Assembly (NCBI RefSeq): GCF_030250645.1
Contig: NZ_JASSVS010000003.1
Span: forward strand, 248,001-312,000
DNA length: 64,000 nt
Reading direction: 5' to 3'
Source: Marinobacter azerbaijanicus
GTDB taxonomy: Bacteria; Pseudomonadota; Gammaproteobacteria; Pseudomonadales; Oleiphilaceae
Below, in pieces: positions 6,775-15,766 of this stretch. The number at the start of each line of letters is the position of its first letter. Position 1 is the first letter of the stretch. The notes beneath the pieces are model-generated. The model saw only the letters and a program-made list of their open reading frames with translations. It did not search any database and was not told the DNA's origin. The translations under genes were made by a program, and so were the position numbers.

Positions 6775-8929
6775 GTTGCTGGCGCGCCAGGCGGGCATGC
6801 ATGCTTCCCGCATTGCCCTGCAAGGGCCGGACTCCGCCTTCAGTTATGCTCAGATGATGCAGGCGGCACGTGGGTTGGCGGATCAGTTAAACCGGCTGGG
6901 GGTCCGTCGTGCCGGGCTGTGTGGTGATAACTCTGTGGCCTGGATTCTTGCAGACCTTGCCTGCCTGCTGGCGGATGTGGTTTGCGTGCCGGTGCCGGTG
7001 TTCTTCTCGCAATCCCAGACGTCACATCTGATCGAAAGAGCGGGCCTGGACTGCCTGCTGTCGGCGGAAACAGATACAGCTGGCGAGCACCTCGGCCATG
7101 GCGTCTGGTTCCGGTGCCTGCCGGTGGCGGCAGCCGGTGCGTGGATGCCGCCGAAGACCGCAAAGATCACCTTTACCTCAGGCAGTACCGGCACGCCCAA
7201 GGGAGTCTGTCTGTCCGTCGAACAGATGACAGCAACCACCCTTGCCCTGCAGGAGCGACTGGCAGGTATCGAGCTTGAACAACACCTCTGCATCCTGCCG
7301 CTGGCCACTCTGCTGGAGAACATCGCCGGCGTGTATCTGCCGCTACTGATGGGCGGCAGGGTCACGGTTGCACCTTTGCAGAGCCTGGGCATAACCGGCA
7401 GCAGTGGTCTGGATATTGGCCGGCTGGTGCAGGGGATCAACCAGCACGGACCGCACTCGCTGATCCTGGTGCCTGAGCTGGCCATGGCCCTGGTCGCGGC
7501 TGCTGAGCGAGATGAATTGAACAACCAGTCTTTCCGGTTCCTGGCCGTGGGTGGAGGGCGGGTCTCGTCCGAACTGCTGGCTCGTGGCCGCACGGCCGGG
7601 TTGCCCCTCTACGAGGGTTACGGTTTGTCCGAATGTGGATCCGTGGTTGCACTCAACGTCCCCGGGGCTGAGCGCGGGGGCACCGTAGGAAAACCGCTTT
7701 CCCATGTCGAGGTGAGGGTGGATGAACGCCGGCACATCCTGGTTCGGGGAAATACCCACCTTGGTTACCTTGGCGCTGAGCCTGAAGGCCTTGAATGGCT
7801 GGATACCGGGGATCTGGGCCGCAGCGCCCCTACGGGTTTCCTGTCGGTGAATGGCCGTGCCAGCAATCTTCTGATTACCAGCTTCGGGCGCAATATCAGT
7901 CCTGAGTGGCTGGAAAGTGAACTGATCCAGGCCCTCGGCGCCCGGCAGGCTGTGGTGTTCGGGGATGGCGACCCGAAACCCAGCGCGCTGGTGGTGATCC
8001 GGGATGGCCGCTCGCCGGATCAGTTACGTTCAGCGTTGACTGCGCTCAATGCCGGACTGCCTGACTATGCCCGGCTGGAAGCGCTCTATATTCGCCGACA
8101 GCTTCTCACCCAGGCCAGCGGCCATCTGACAGCAAATGGCAGACCGGTACGCGATCGAATCCAGGCCGACCTGCCCACCCTGTTGGCAGGGGCATTTCCA
8201 GTATTCACCCCAACCTTGTCCACGAACCAGCCAGGAGATTCTTACATGGCATTTTTTGACAGATTGCAGCAGGAAACCGCAGAAGCCCGGGAGCGCGTCA
8301 CCGGGGCGCCGGTGATCAGGGCGATTGCCAGGGGGCATTTCAGTCTTGAGGCCTATACCTGGTTTCTTACCCAGGCCTACCACCACGTCAAGCACACAGT
8401 TCCCCTGATGATGGCCTGCGGCGCCAGGTTGCCCGAGCGGATGGAGTTTGTCCGCAAAGCCCTGGTTGAATACATCGATGAAGAATATGGTCACCACGGA
8501 TGGATTCTGGATGATCTGGCAGCCTGCGGGGCTGACAGGGAACAGATTCGCAGCGGCAGGCCGGATCTTTCAATTGAACTCATGGTCTCGTACCTGTACG
8601 ACCAGATTAACCGCGGCAATCCTGCAGCCTTCTTCGGTATGGTGCAGGTGCTTGAAGGTACCTCCATCGAACTGGCGACACCACTGGGTGAGCAGATTCA
8701 GAAACTCCTGGGTCTTCCCGACGAGGCCTTCAGTTATCTGTATTCCCACGGTGCTCTGGATCAGGAGCATTTCGAGTTTTTCCGCAACCTGATGAATGAG
8801 GTCACAGATCCGGAGGACCAGCAGGCCATTATCGAGGCCGCCCGCGTGGTTTACCGGCTCTATGGTGACATGTTGCACAACATACCGCTGCCGGCCACCT
8901 GGAGGGAGCAGAATCATGAAGCTGCATGA
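6758..8929 (+). CDS. AMP-dependent acyl ligase fused to haem-oxygenase-like iron oxygenase
   Basis: The protein has 723 residues. Residues 1-480 form an ANL-family adenylating enzyme: TFTSGSTGTPKGV at 138-150, YEGYGLSE at 285-292, DTGD at 349-352, and TSFGRNISPEWLE typical of acyl-CoA or acyl-AMP synthetases. The A10 motif reads LTANGRPVRDRI, with Arg462 where the catalytic Lys is expected. Residues 497-723 are an iron-containing redox (haem-oxygenase-like, TenA/UndA-like) domain with candidate metal ligands E576-x2-H579, E633, H664/D668 and H671. A strong AGGAGA (8233-8238) precedes Met497 (ATG 8246), so the second domain may also be made alone. Likely role: activation and oxidation of an acyl chain. 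Substrate unknown. Confidence 0.8.
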   Translation: MAALPELLARQAGMHASRIALQGPDSAFSYAQMMQAARGLADQLNRLGVRRAGLCGDNSVAWILADLACLLADVVCVPVPVFFSQSQTSHLIERAGLDCLLSAETDTAGEHLGHGVWFRCLPVAAAGAWMPPKTAKITFTSGSTGTPKGVCLSVEQMTATTLALQERLAGIELEQHLCILPLATLLENIAGVYLPLLMGGRVTVAPLQSLGITGSSGLDIGRLVQGINQHGPHSLILVPELAMALVAAAERDELNNQSFRFLAVGGGRVSSELLARGRTAGLPLYEGYGLSECGSVVALNVPGAERGGTVGKPLSHVEVRVDERRHILVRGNTHLGYLGAEPEGLEWLDTGDLGRSAPTGFLSVNGRASNLLITSFGRNISPEWLESELIQALGARQAVVFGDGDPKPSALVVIRDGRSPDQLRSALTALNAGLPDYARLEALYIRRQLLTQASGHLTANGRPVRDRIQADLPTLLAGAFPVFTPTLSTNQPGDSYMAFFDRLQQETAEARERVTGAPVIRAIARGHFSLEAYTWFLTQAYHHVKHTVPLMMACGARLPERMEFVRKALVEYIDEEYGHHGWILDDLAACGADREQIRSGRPDLSIELMVSYLYDQINRGNPAAFFGMVQVLEGTSIELATPLGEQIQKLLGLPDEAFSYLYSHGALDQEHFEFFRNLMNEVTDPEDQQAIIEAARVVYRLYGDMLHNIPLPATWREQNHEAA
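8233..8248 (+). promoter_or_regulatory. Internal ribosome-binding site and start at the domain junction
   Basis: AGGAGA at 8233-8238, a seven-base spacer and ATG at 8246-8248 lie exactly at the start of the oxygenase domain and in frame with the ligase. This is the signature of two formerly separate genes now joined by loss of a stop codon, or of a gene giving both a fusion and a free oxygenase. Confidence 0.6.
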
Positions 8930-9698
8930 CCGGGTATTCCTCCTGCTGGGAGGAACGGGGGGTATTGGCAAGGCGCTGGTGGACCCGCTGGTAAGGGCGG
9001 GAGGCCGGGTTATCGTGGCGTCCCGGCACCCGGAGAATCTCGGGCATCGGGAAGGCGTTTCCGTGGTGCACCTGGATCTTGCGGCTACCGACCTCGACCA
9101 GCAACTCTCACGCCTGAGTGAATCCTATCCGGATATCGACGGGGTAATCCATTGTGCCGGCCAGAACCGGTTTGCCGGGCTTGCTGCCATGGCCGTCAGC
9201 GAACTGGATGCCCAGCTCACCGTGAATCTGCGCTCTGCCATGCTGGTAGCGAGGCATTTTGTGCCCCGTTTCGAGAAAGCGGGGAAAGGCGTCCTGGTCT
9301 TCGTGGGGTCCACCTTCGGCAGCATCGGTTTCCCGGGCTATACCGCTTACTGCGCCACCAAGTTCGGCCTTCGTGGCTTCACCGAGGCACTGCGCCGGGA
9401 GCTGGCGGATACCGCCGTTCAGGTGGTCTACGTGGCACCCCGGGCAACCCGCACGGAAATGAATCCCCACGCAGTGAATGAGCTGAACCGCGCTCTTGGA
9501 AACAGCGTCGACGAACCTGAGGCGGTGGCATCCCGGATTCTGGAAGCCATGGAAAATGATGACTGTCGGCGTTTCCTGGGCTGGCCCGAGAAGCTGTTCG
9601 TGGTCATTAACGGAGTGCTGCCGCGCATCGTGGACAAAGCCATGCTCAAACAATTGCCGATCATCCGGCGTTTTCTCAATTCAGGAGTACTGTCATGA
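8916..9698 (+). CDS. Short-chain dehydrogenase/reductase
   Basis: The protein has 260 residues. The nucleotide-binding turn GGTGGIG (residues 12-18) and HCAG (as NNAG) are present, with a Ser in FVGSTFGS and the catalytic pair in YTAYCATKFG (YxxxK). It is a cytosolic NAD(P)H oxidoreductase of the classical SDR type. The C-terminal 60 residues (KLFVVINGVLPRIVDKAML) are hydrophobic and resemble membrane-associated SDRs acting on lipid substrates. Start ATG 8916 follows GGAGGGA; the gene overlaps the ligase-oxygenase end by 14 bases and the TPR gene by 4, so it is part of the same operon, probably reducing or oxidising the product of the oxygenase (inference). Confidence 0.88.
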   Translation: MKLHDRVFLLLGGTGGIGKALVDPLVRAGGRVIVASRHPENLGHREGVSVVHLDLAATDLDQQLSRLSESYPDIDGVIHCAGQNRFAGLAAMAVSELDAQLTVNLRSAMLVARHFVPRFEKAGKGVLVFVGSTFGSIGFPGYTAYCATKFGLRGFTEALRRELADTAVQVVYVAPRATRTEMNPHAVNELNRALGNSVDEPEAVASRILEAMENDDCRRFLGWPEKLFVVINGVLPRIVDKAMLKQLPIIRRFLNSGVLS

Positions 9699-10315
9699 AG
9701 TGGATGGTTCCGGTAATGGCCTGGTTGGTCGCCATGCCCCTCTGGGCCGCAGGTCTGGACAACCAGCTGGCGGACATTCAGCAACGGTGGGCGGAAATTC
9801 AGTATCAGTTGCCCGAAAACCGGCAGGAGAAGGCCTTCGAGAGGCTGGTGACCGAGGTTGATGTATTTGTTGCCAGGTACCCTGATCGCGCCGAACCCCT
9901 GATCTGGCAGGGCATTGTGCTGAGCACCTATGCCGGGGCCAAGGGAGGGCTTGGGGCTCTGGGGCTGGTCAAGGATGCCCGTCGATCACTGGAGGAGGCT
10001 CTCGCGATCGATGAGGACGCTCTCGACGGCTCGGCCTATACCTCCCTCGGCAGTCTCTACTATCAGGTGCCCGGCTGGCCTCTGGGTTTCGGCGACGATG
10101 ACAAGGCCCGGAATTACCTGCAAAAGGCACTGGCCATCAATCCTGATGGTATCGACGCGAACTTCTTCTTCGGGGATTTTCTGCTGGAACAGGACGAGCC
10201 GGAGCGTGCTCGAACCTATCTCCGGAAAGTCCTGCAGGTGCCGGCCAGGCCCGGACGGGAAGTGGCGGATACCGGTCGCAGGGAAGAAGCCAGAAAACGC
10301 CTGCAAGACCTCTGA
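9695..10315 (+). CDS. Exported TPR-repeat protein
   Basis: The protein has 206 residues. The signal peptide (residues 1-19, ...AMPLWA-AG) makes it periplasmic. At least two TPR-like helical pairs are seen: AKGGLGALGLVKDARRSLEE with AYTSLGSLYYQ, and KARNYLQKALAINPDG with DANFFFGDFLLEQDEPERA. TPR domains mediate protein contacts; no catalytic motif is present. It overlaps the SDR gene by the ATGA quartet and closes the operon, ending 20 bases before a convergent transporter gene. An exported partner suggests the operon product is presented at, or moved through, the envelope (inference). Confidence 0.8.
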   Translation: MKWMVPVMAWLVAMPLWAAGLDNQLADIQQRWAEIQYQLPENRQEKAFERLVTEVDVFVARYPDRAEPLIWQGIVLSTYAGAKGGLGALGLVKDARRSLEEALAIDEDALDGSAYTSLGSLYYQVPGWPLGFGDDDKARNYLQKALAINPDGIDANFFFGDFLLEQDEPERARTYLRKVLQVPARPGREVADTGRREEARKRLQDL

Positions 10316-10335
10316 ACGATTGGCCGCAACGCGGG

Positions 10336-11286
10336 CTACTCGCGAATCAGCCTGGGCAACCATTTCAGGTAAGCGGTCATACCGAACAGTTCCACCAATG
10401 ACTGGAACACGATCACCACGACAGCAGGCGCCCACAGATCCGGCAGCGCGATGGCGAATGGTAGCACCACAAACGAGTTGCGAGTGCCTAAACTGAACGC
10501 CAGGGTTCGCCCTGGCGCGGCTGACAACTGAAACGCACGGCTCAGCAGTTTGCCAACCAGCGCGGCAGCGAGCAGATAGGTCGCAAAAATCAGCAGTAAT
10601 ACTGGCAGCAAACGGCCGATCTCAAGCACCAGGGTTATCTGTGATGCTGCAATCAGGAAAACCACCAGGGCCAGGGCCGGCACCGGCAGCCAGCCCAGGC
10701 TGCGGGTATAGCCTGTAAGGGCAGGCCTGCTTTCGACGGCTTTTTCGGTAAGCCAGGCCAGCACCAAAGGCGTAATGATCAGCCCGAAGAAGACGGGAAC
10801 CAAATGGGCGGTCAGGTTGGCACTGGCCACCTCCTCGCCGAGAAAAAGCCAGAGGTAAATCGGTAGTGTAACAATCTGCAGAATCAGCAGAATCGGAGTT
10901 GCTGCGATGGCCCTGGCGCTGTCACCGCCGCCAAGGTGGGTAAAGCTGATAAACCAGTCGGTGCAGGGCACCAGCAGGACAAGCAGAAGACCAAGCCGGA
11001 TGGCAGGGTCCGCCGGCGCCAGGAACAGCAGTAGCCAAGTGATGGCGGGCATGATCACAAAATTGCCCAGAATCAGCGCGGCACTGAAATGGCCGTCGCG
11101 GATGGCCCTGGCCAGGTGAGTCAGCGGAACCTGGGTGAAGGTGGCGTAGAGCAGAACGCCGAGCACTGGCCACAGCAACACATCAAAGGTGCCGGTGACC
11201 GTTGGCCATAGCCAGCCTGTCATCATGCCGACGGTGATGGCCGCCAGGTAAAGCCAGGCCTGTTGGCGTTCCAGGGCGTCCATCAC
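10336..11286 (-). CDS. BASS/arsenic-resistance type transporter
   Basis: The protein has 316 residues and about ten membrane helices (for example LYLAAITVGMMTGWLWP, FDVLLWPVLGVLLYATF, VFFGLIITPLVLAWL). It fits the bile-acid:sodium symporter superfamily that also holds Acr3 arsenite exporters; proteins like this are commonly labelled arsenic resistance protein. The PCTDWFISFTHLGGGD segment matches the family's conserved mid-protein region. No ars genes lie nearby, so arsenic is not supported by context. It follows the thioesterase gene in the same direction with a 14-base gap. Confidence 0.75.
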   Translation of the reverse strand: MMDALERQQAWLYLAAITVGMMTGWLWPTVTGTFDVLLWPVLGVLLYATFTQVPLTHLARAIRDGHFSAALILGNFVIMPAITWLLLFLAPADPAIRLGLLLVLLVPCTDWFISFTHLGGGDSARAIAATPILLILQIVTLPIYLWLFLGEEVASANLTAHLVPVFFGLIITPLVLAWLTEKAVESRPALTGYTRSLGWLPVPALALVVFLIAASQITLVLEIGRLLPVLLLIFATYLLAAALVGKLLSRAFQLSAAPGRTLAFSLGTRNSFVVLPFAIALPDLWAPAVVVIVFQSLVELFGMTAYLKWLPRLIRE

Positions 11287-11300
11287 TCAGGCCAGACTCC

Positions 11301-11705
11301 TCAACCGGCCTGTGAGGGCACTTCGCGAATTCGGCCATGTTCATCAATGGCGACGTAAACAAAGAGCCCTTCCGTCACTTTGCGAGGGGCCTTTGCCGTG
11401 CGGTCGAGGGTCCAGACTTCAATGTTGATTTTCATGGAGCTACGGCCCACCTCGACCAGTTCTCCATAACAGCCGACCTGGGATCCGACCCGCAGAGGGG
11501 AGAGAAACTCCATCCGGTCCATGGCAACGGTTGCATTACGCCCCTGTGAAATCCGTCCGGCCATTGTGGCGGCGGCAATGTCCATCTGTTTGACCAGCCA
11601 GCCGGCAAATACATCACCATTGGGGTTGGTGTCCGAAGGCAGGGGAATGATCTGAATGATCAGTTCGCCCCGGGGCGTGGGTTTGTCGTCGTCGAGCGCT
11701 GTCAT
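11301..11705 (-). CDS. yciA: Acyl-CoA thioesterase, YciA-type hotdog protein
   Basis: The protein has 134 residues forming a single hotdog fold. PSDTNPNGDVFAGWLVKQMDIA carries the conserved Asn/Asp region (N-x-x-G-x-x-F-x-G) of YciA, and ATVAMDRMEFLSPLRVGSQV and VTEGLFVYVAID complete the family pattern. YciA enzymes hydrolyse short to medium acyl-CoAs to free CoA in the cytosol. Length fits the family (about 130 residues). It is divergent from pstS and followed by the transporter gene. Confidence 0.85.
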   Translation of the reverse strand: MTALDDDKPTPRGELIIQIIPLPSDTNPNGDVFAGWLVKQMDIAAATMAGRISQGRNATVAMDRMEFLSPLRVGSQVGCYGELVEVGRSSMKINIEVWTLDRTAKAPRKVTEGLFVYVAIDEHGRIREVPSQAG

Positions 11706-11807
11706 GGAGTAACCTTATCAGTCCGGAATTGTTGTAGTAGTGCGCATGTTAGCGGCCTTGCCGTCGTCTGCAAGAAAAATTGAACGTCCTGTTCTATATT
11801 TCATTGG

Positions 11808-11825
11808 CTGTAACAAAGTTGTCAC
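11808..11825 (+). promoter_or_regulatory. Pho box upstream of pstS
   Basis: CTGTAAC-AAAG-TTGTCAC fits the PhoB box (two CTGTCAT-like heptamers with 11-bp period). It lies 74 bases before the pstS start, and a TTTATT element at 11833-11838 could serve as -10. PhoB-dependent activation in low phosphate is expected. phoBR are not in this window. Confidence 0.75.
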
Positions 11826-11898
11826 AGAACACATTTATTGTTCACTCATCGGTGAAGCAACCCGTAAATAAAGTCAAAGTGACAAATGGAGACTCAAC

Positions 11899-12948
11899 GT
11901 GATCAAACTTAAAGCAGCCCTTACAACTGTGGCACTGGCAGGCAGCATTGCCGCCGTGTCAACGCCTGCCATGGCTCGCGACACCATCAATATTGTCGGC
12001 TCTTCCACTGTTTACCCGTTCGCTACCGTGGTCGCCGAGCGTTTTGGTCGTAACACCGACTTCCCAACCCCGAAGCTGGAATCCACCGGTTCCGGTGGCG
12101 GCCTGAAGCTGTTCTGTGAAGGTGTTGGTACCCAGCACCCGGACATCACCAACGCTTCCCGTCGCATGAAGCCGGGCGAATTCGAGAACTGTCAGTCCAA
12201 CGGCGTCGAGAAGATCACCGAGGTGCGTATTGGTGCCGATGGTATCGTTATCGCCAACTCCAAGGACGCGGAGAAGCTGGATCTGACTCTGGAGCAGGTA
12301 TTCCTGGCACTGGCCAAGGAAGTGCCGAACCCGGATGGTGGTGACGAGCTGGTTGCCAACCCCTATATGAAGTGGAGCGACATCGACTCCAGCCTGCCAG
12401 ACTATGAAATCAGCGTAATGGGTCCTCCTCCAACATCCGGTACCCGCGACGCATTCGTTGAGATCGCCATGCAGGGCGGCTGCAAGCAGTACGATTTCAT
12501 CAAGAAGATGGACAAGAGCGACATGAAATCCGTTTGTCACGCCATGCGTGAAGACGGCCCCTTCATTGAAGCTGGCGAAAATGACAACCTGATCGTTCAG
12601 CGTCTGGCTCAGGATCCGGAAACTCTGGGTATCTTCGGTTACAGCTTCCTGATGGAGAATAGTGGCCAGATCCAGGCAACCAGCATTAACGGCGTTGAGC
12701 CGACTCCGGAAGCTATTTCCAGCGAAGAATACCCGGTTGCCCGTTCACTGTGGTTCTACATTAAGAACGCGCACGTGGGTGTTGTTCCAGGCATTGAAGA
12801 ATACGTAGCCGAGTTCACCAGTGAAGGCGCCTGGGGTGATAATGGTTATCTGGTTGATGTTGGCCTGATCCCTCTTCCGCGTGATCAGCGCATGAAGATT
12901 GCCAAAAGAGTAAAGGACCTGGAGCCAATGACCGGTAAAGAGCTGTAA
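11899..12948 (+). CDS. pstS: Phosphate ABC transporter binding protein PstS
   Basis: The protein has 349 residues. The signal peptide (to about STPAMA-RD) exports it to the periplasm. The phosphate-binding pattern is clear: INIVGSSTVYPF, ESTGSGGGLKLF, DITNASRRM and PPPTSGTRDAFVE. It is the long PstS type found in marine gammaproteobacteria. The start is GTG at 11899, set by GGAGA upstream and the signal peptide. It is followed by a terminator-like hairpin before pstC, which would make PstS more abundant than the membrane parts. Confidence 0.95.
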   Translation: MIKLKAALTTVALAGSIAAVSTPAMARDTINIVGSSTVYPFATVVAERFGRNTDFPTPKLESTGSGGGLKLFCEGVGTQHPDITNASRRMKPGEFENCQSNGVEKITEVRIGADGIVIANSKDAEKLDLTLEQVFLALAKEVPNPDGGDELVANPYMKWSDIDSSLPDYEISVMGPPPTSGTRDAFVEIAMQGGCKQYDFIKKMDKSDMKSVCHAMREDGPFIEAGENDNLIVQRLAQDPETLGIFGYSFLMENSGQIQATSINGVEPTPEAISSEEYPVARSLWFYIKNAHVGVVPGIEEYVAEFTSEGAWGDNGYLVDVGLIPLPRDQRMKIAKRVKDLEPMTGKEL

Positions 12949-12983
12949 GGCTCGCTCAGGAAGCGTCAGGGATGACGAAAAGT

Positions 12984-13013
12984 AAACGCGGGCCAACAGG
13001 TCCGCGTTTCTTT
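12984..13013 (+). terminator. Hairpin between pstS and pstC
   Basis: AAACGCGG (12984-12991), a ten-base loop and CCGCGTTT (13002-13009) form an 8-bp stem followed by CTTTGTT. It probably acts as a partial terminator that lowers expression of pstCAB-phoU relative to pstS. Confidence 0.65.
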
Positions 13014-13097
13014 GTTACATTTGCATGAATATTTTTGTTTGGCTAACTGGCAAAATAGACGTCCAGACTACTTAAAGCTATTAACACAGAGACTGTT

Positions 13098-14486
13098 ATG
13101 GAGACGGCTAACCTTCTGCCCCTGGTTCTGGTTCTCGCTGTAGTTGCTTACGGCCTCGCTTACATGCGGTCCAGGGCTGTGGCAGCGCCCCTGGGTGGTA
13201 TCCGGAATCTTAAAGCTCTTCCTTTTTACTATGCGGCACGTGCAGCACTCTGGTGTGCCATACCCGCGCTGATTGTTCTCGCGGCCTGGGCCGGTTTTGA
13301 AGGCAAGGTTATTCAGGGTATTGTAATTGCCACTTTGCCGCAGGATTCGTGGCCCGATTCTCCCGGTCAGGCCAGCCTGATTCTTTCTCAGATCAGCAAT
13401 GTCGCCGCCGGCAAGCTCGATCCCGAATTCGTTCCGGAGCATATTGCCGGTGCGGCATCGGTACTTGAGACCATGAAAAGTCAGAGTGCAGATTTCAAGG
13501 CTGCTCTGGTGCTACTTGTCGCAGTATCCGGCGCAGCGTTCGCCTGGACCCGTGTTTCGCCACACGTCAACGCCAGAATAAACGTGGAAACAACCCTTCG
13601 TCGCATTTTCTTTGTATGTGCCGCATTGGCGGTGTTGACCACAGCCGGCATCGTGTTTTCGGTGATTTTTGAGACGGTACGCTTCTTTAACCGGGTGCCA
13701 ATATCTGAATTTCTGTTCAGCACCAGCTGGAGTCCCCAGACCGCATTGCGCGCCGATCAGGTAGGCTCCGAGGGGGCGTTTGGCGTTATTCCCCTGTTCA
13801 CCGGTACCCTTTTGATTTCCGCCATTGCCCTTTTGGTGGCGGTGCCCGTTGGCCTCCTGTCGGCAATCTATCTGTCCGAATACGCCAGCAAGCGGGTACG
13901 CTCAACAGCGAAGCCTGTGTTGGAGATGCTGGCTGGCATTCCGACCGTGGTTTACGGCTTTTTCGCCGCATTGACTGTCGCTCCGTTTATTCGTGATGTT
14001 GCCGCGATGGTAGGCCTGGAAGCGTCTTCCCAGAGCGCGCTGGCTGCCGGACTGGTTATGGGCATCATGATCGTGCCGTTTGTGTCTTCGCTTTCTGACG
14101 ATGTGATCAATGCCGTACCCCAGACCATGCGGGATGGCTCGCTGGCGCTCGGAGCCACGCAGTCGGAAACCATGAAGAAGGTGATCTTCCCGGCGGCACT
14201 GCCCGGCATAATTGGCGGCATCCTGCTGGCGGCATCCCGCGCCATCGGCGAGACCATGATCGTGGTAATGGCCGCTGGTCTTGCAGCCAACCTGACGGCC
14301 AACCCGCTGGAGTCGGTAACCACAGTGACCGTGCAGATTGCAACATTGCTGGTGGGTGACCAGGAGTTCGACAGCGCCAAGACCCTGTCTGCGTTCGCAC
14401 TGGGTATGTTGCTGTTTATCGTCACACTGCTGTTAAACGTGATTGCACTGAAGATCGTTCGCAAATATAGGGAACAGTATGAGTAA
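13098..14486 (+). CDS. pstC: Phosphate ABC transporter permease PstC
   Basis: The protein has 462 residues. It has an N-terminal extension with two or three extra membrane helices and a soluble segment, then the canonical permease core of six helices. The ABC-contact (EAA-like) loop is DGSLALGATQSETMKKVIFPAALPGIIGGILLA in outline, seen from about residue 345. The long form is typical of Marinobacter/Halomonas-type Pst systems. It overlaps pstA by eight bases. Confidence 0.93.
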   Translation: METANLLPLVLVLAVVAYGLAYMRSRAVAAPLGGIRNLKALPFYYAARAALWCAIPALIVLAAWAGFEGKVIQGIVIATLPQDSWPDSPGQASLILSQISNVAAGKLDPEFVPEHIAGAASVLETMKSQSADFKAALVLLVAVSGAAFAWTRVSPHVNARINVETTLRRIFFVCAALAVLTTAGIVFSVIFETVRFFNRVPISEFLFSTSWSPQTALRADQVGSEGAFGVIPLFTGTLLISAIALLVAVPVGLLSAIYLSEYASKRVRSTAKPVLEMLAGIPTVVYGFFAALTVAPFIRDVAAMVGLEASSQSALAAGLVMGIMIVPFVSSLSDDVINAVPQTMRDGSLALGATQSETMKKVIFPAALPGIIGGILLAASRAIGETMIVVMAAGLAANLTANPLESVTTVTVQIATLLVGDQEFDSAKTLSAFALGMLLFIVTLLLNVIALKIVRKYREQYE

Positions 14487-15756
14487 TCAGAGTTCTCAGG
14501 CGGAGATTGTCCGCAACTCCCTGAATCGCCGCTATCGCAAGGAACGCCGGTTCCGGCTCTATGGCATGCTGGCCATATTTATTGCCCTGGCCGCGCTGGC
14601 TACTCTTTTTGTAGACATTATCTACAAGGGGCACTCAGGATTCGTCAAGACCACGATAACTCTGGATGTGCCTCTCGATCCCGAGATGATGTATCTCGAC
14701 GATCCCACCGATGCGGATCAACTGTCCATGGCGGATTTTGTTGCGCCGATTATCGCGGCACTACAGGAACACATTCCGGAGGCTGAAACCGCTGGCCAGA
14801 AGCGTGAGCTGGGTCGTCTGTTGGGCTCATATGCAGCCAGTGAGGTCCGTGATCTGCTGGAAAACAATCCGGATTTGCTGGGCACCACGCAAACCATCGA
14901 GTTTCTGGCACACGATCGGGTTTCAACATACGTCAAACACGCTGACAATCCCCGATACAGCATAAAGCTGTCCGAGCAGCAGCAGAGGTGGGTGGACCAG
15001 CTGTTGGAGAAGGGCGTCATCGATACCAGCTTCAACGATGTGCTGTTCAGTCGTGGCGACTCCCGGGAACCGGCGAATGCGGGTATTCTTGGTGCCATTG
15101 TTGGTTCTCTGTTGACCATGCTGGTTACACTGGCAATTGCATTTCCTGTCGGTATCGCGGCAGCAGTCTATCTGGAGGAATTTGCACCCCAGAACAAGTT
15201 TACCGATTTCATTGAGGTCAACATCAATAACCTTGCGGCGGTGCCATCCATCATCTTTGGTTTGCTGGGCCTTGCCGTGTTCATCGGTCTCTTCGGCATG
15301 CCGCGGTCGGTACCGGTTGTGGGCGGCATGGTACTGGCACTGATGACGTTACCGACCATCATCATTTCCAGTCGTGCAGCCATCAAAAGTGTACCGCCTT
15401 CCATACGGGAGGCGGCCGAGGGTGTCGGTGCCTCCAAGATGCAGGTGGTGCTCCATCATGTGATCCCTCTGGCCATGCCCGGCATGCTGACCGGCTCCAT
15501 AATTGGTATGGCCCAGGCGCTGGGTGAAACGGCGCCACTGCTGCTGATCGGTATGGTGGCTTTTATTGTGGATGTGCCGGGTGGATTTTTCGATTCAGCC
15601 ACCGTACTGCCGGTGCAGATCTATCTTTGGGCAAGCGCCTCAGAACAGGGGTTTGTAGAGCTGGCATCCGCCGGCATCATGGTGCTGCTCACCTTCATGA
15701 TCAGTATGAATGCACTGGCGATCTGGCTGCGCAAGCGGCTTGAGCGTCGCTGGTAA
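14479..15756 (+). CDS. pstA: Phosphate ABC transporter permease PstA
   Basis: The protein has 425 residues. The N-terminal 200 residues match the extra domain (DUF3333-type) of long PstA proteins: one helix ([15 protein letters not shown]), then a periplasmic domain. The permease core follows from [22 protein letters not shown], with the coupling loop [21 protein letters not shown] and then [15 protein letters not shown]. It pairs with PstC to form the channel in the inner membrane. It overlaps pstC, and pstB starts ten bases after its stop. Confidence 0.93.
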   Translation: MSNQSSQAEIVRNSLNRRYRKERRFRLYGMLAIFIALAALATLFVDIIYKGHSGFVKTTITLDVPLDPEMMYLDDPTDADQLSMADFVAPIIAALQEHIPEAETAGQKRELGRLLGSYAASEVRDLLENNPDLLGTTQTIEFLAHDRVSTYVKHADNPRYSIKLSEQQQRWVDQLLEKGVIDTSFNDVLFSRGDSREPANAGILGAIVGSLLTMLVTLAIAFPVGIAAAVYLEEFAPQNKFTDFIEVNINNLAAVPSIIFGLLGLAVFIGLFGMPRSVPVVGGMVLALMTLPTIIISSRAAIKSVPPSIREAAEGVGASKMQVVLHHVIPLAMPGMLTGSIIGMAQALGETAPLLLIGMVAFIVDVPGGFFDSATVLPVQIYLWASASEQGFVELASAGIMVLLTFMISMNALAIWLRKRLERRW

Positions 15757-15766
15757 GGAGAATGAT

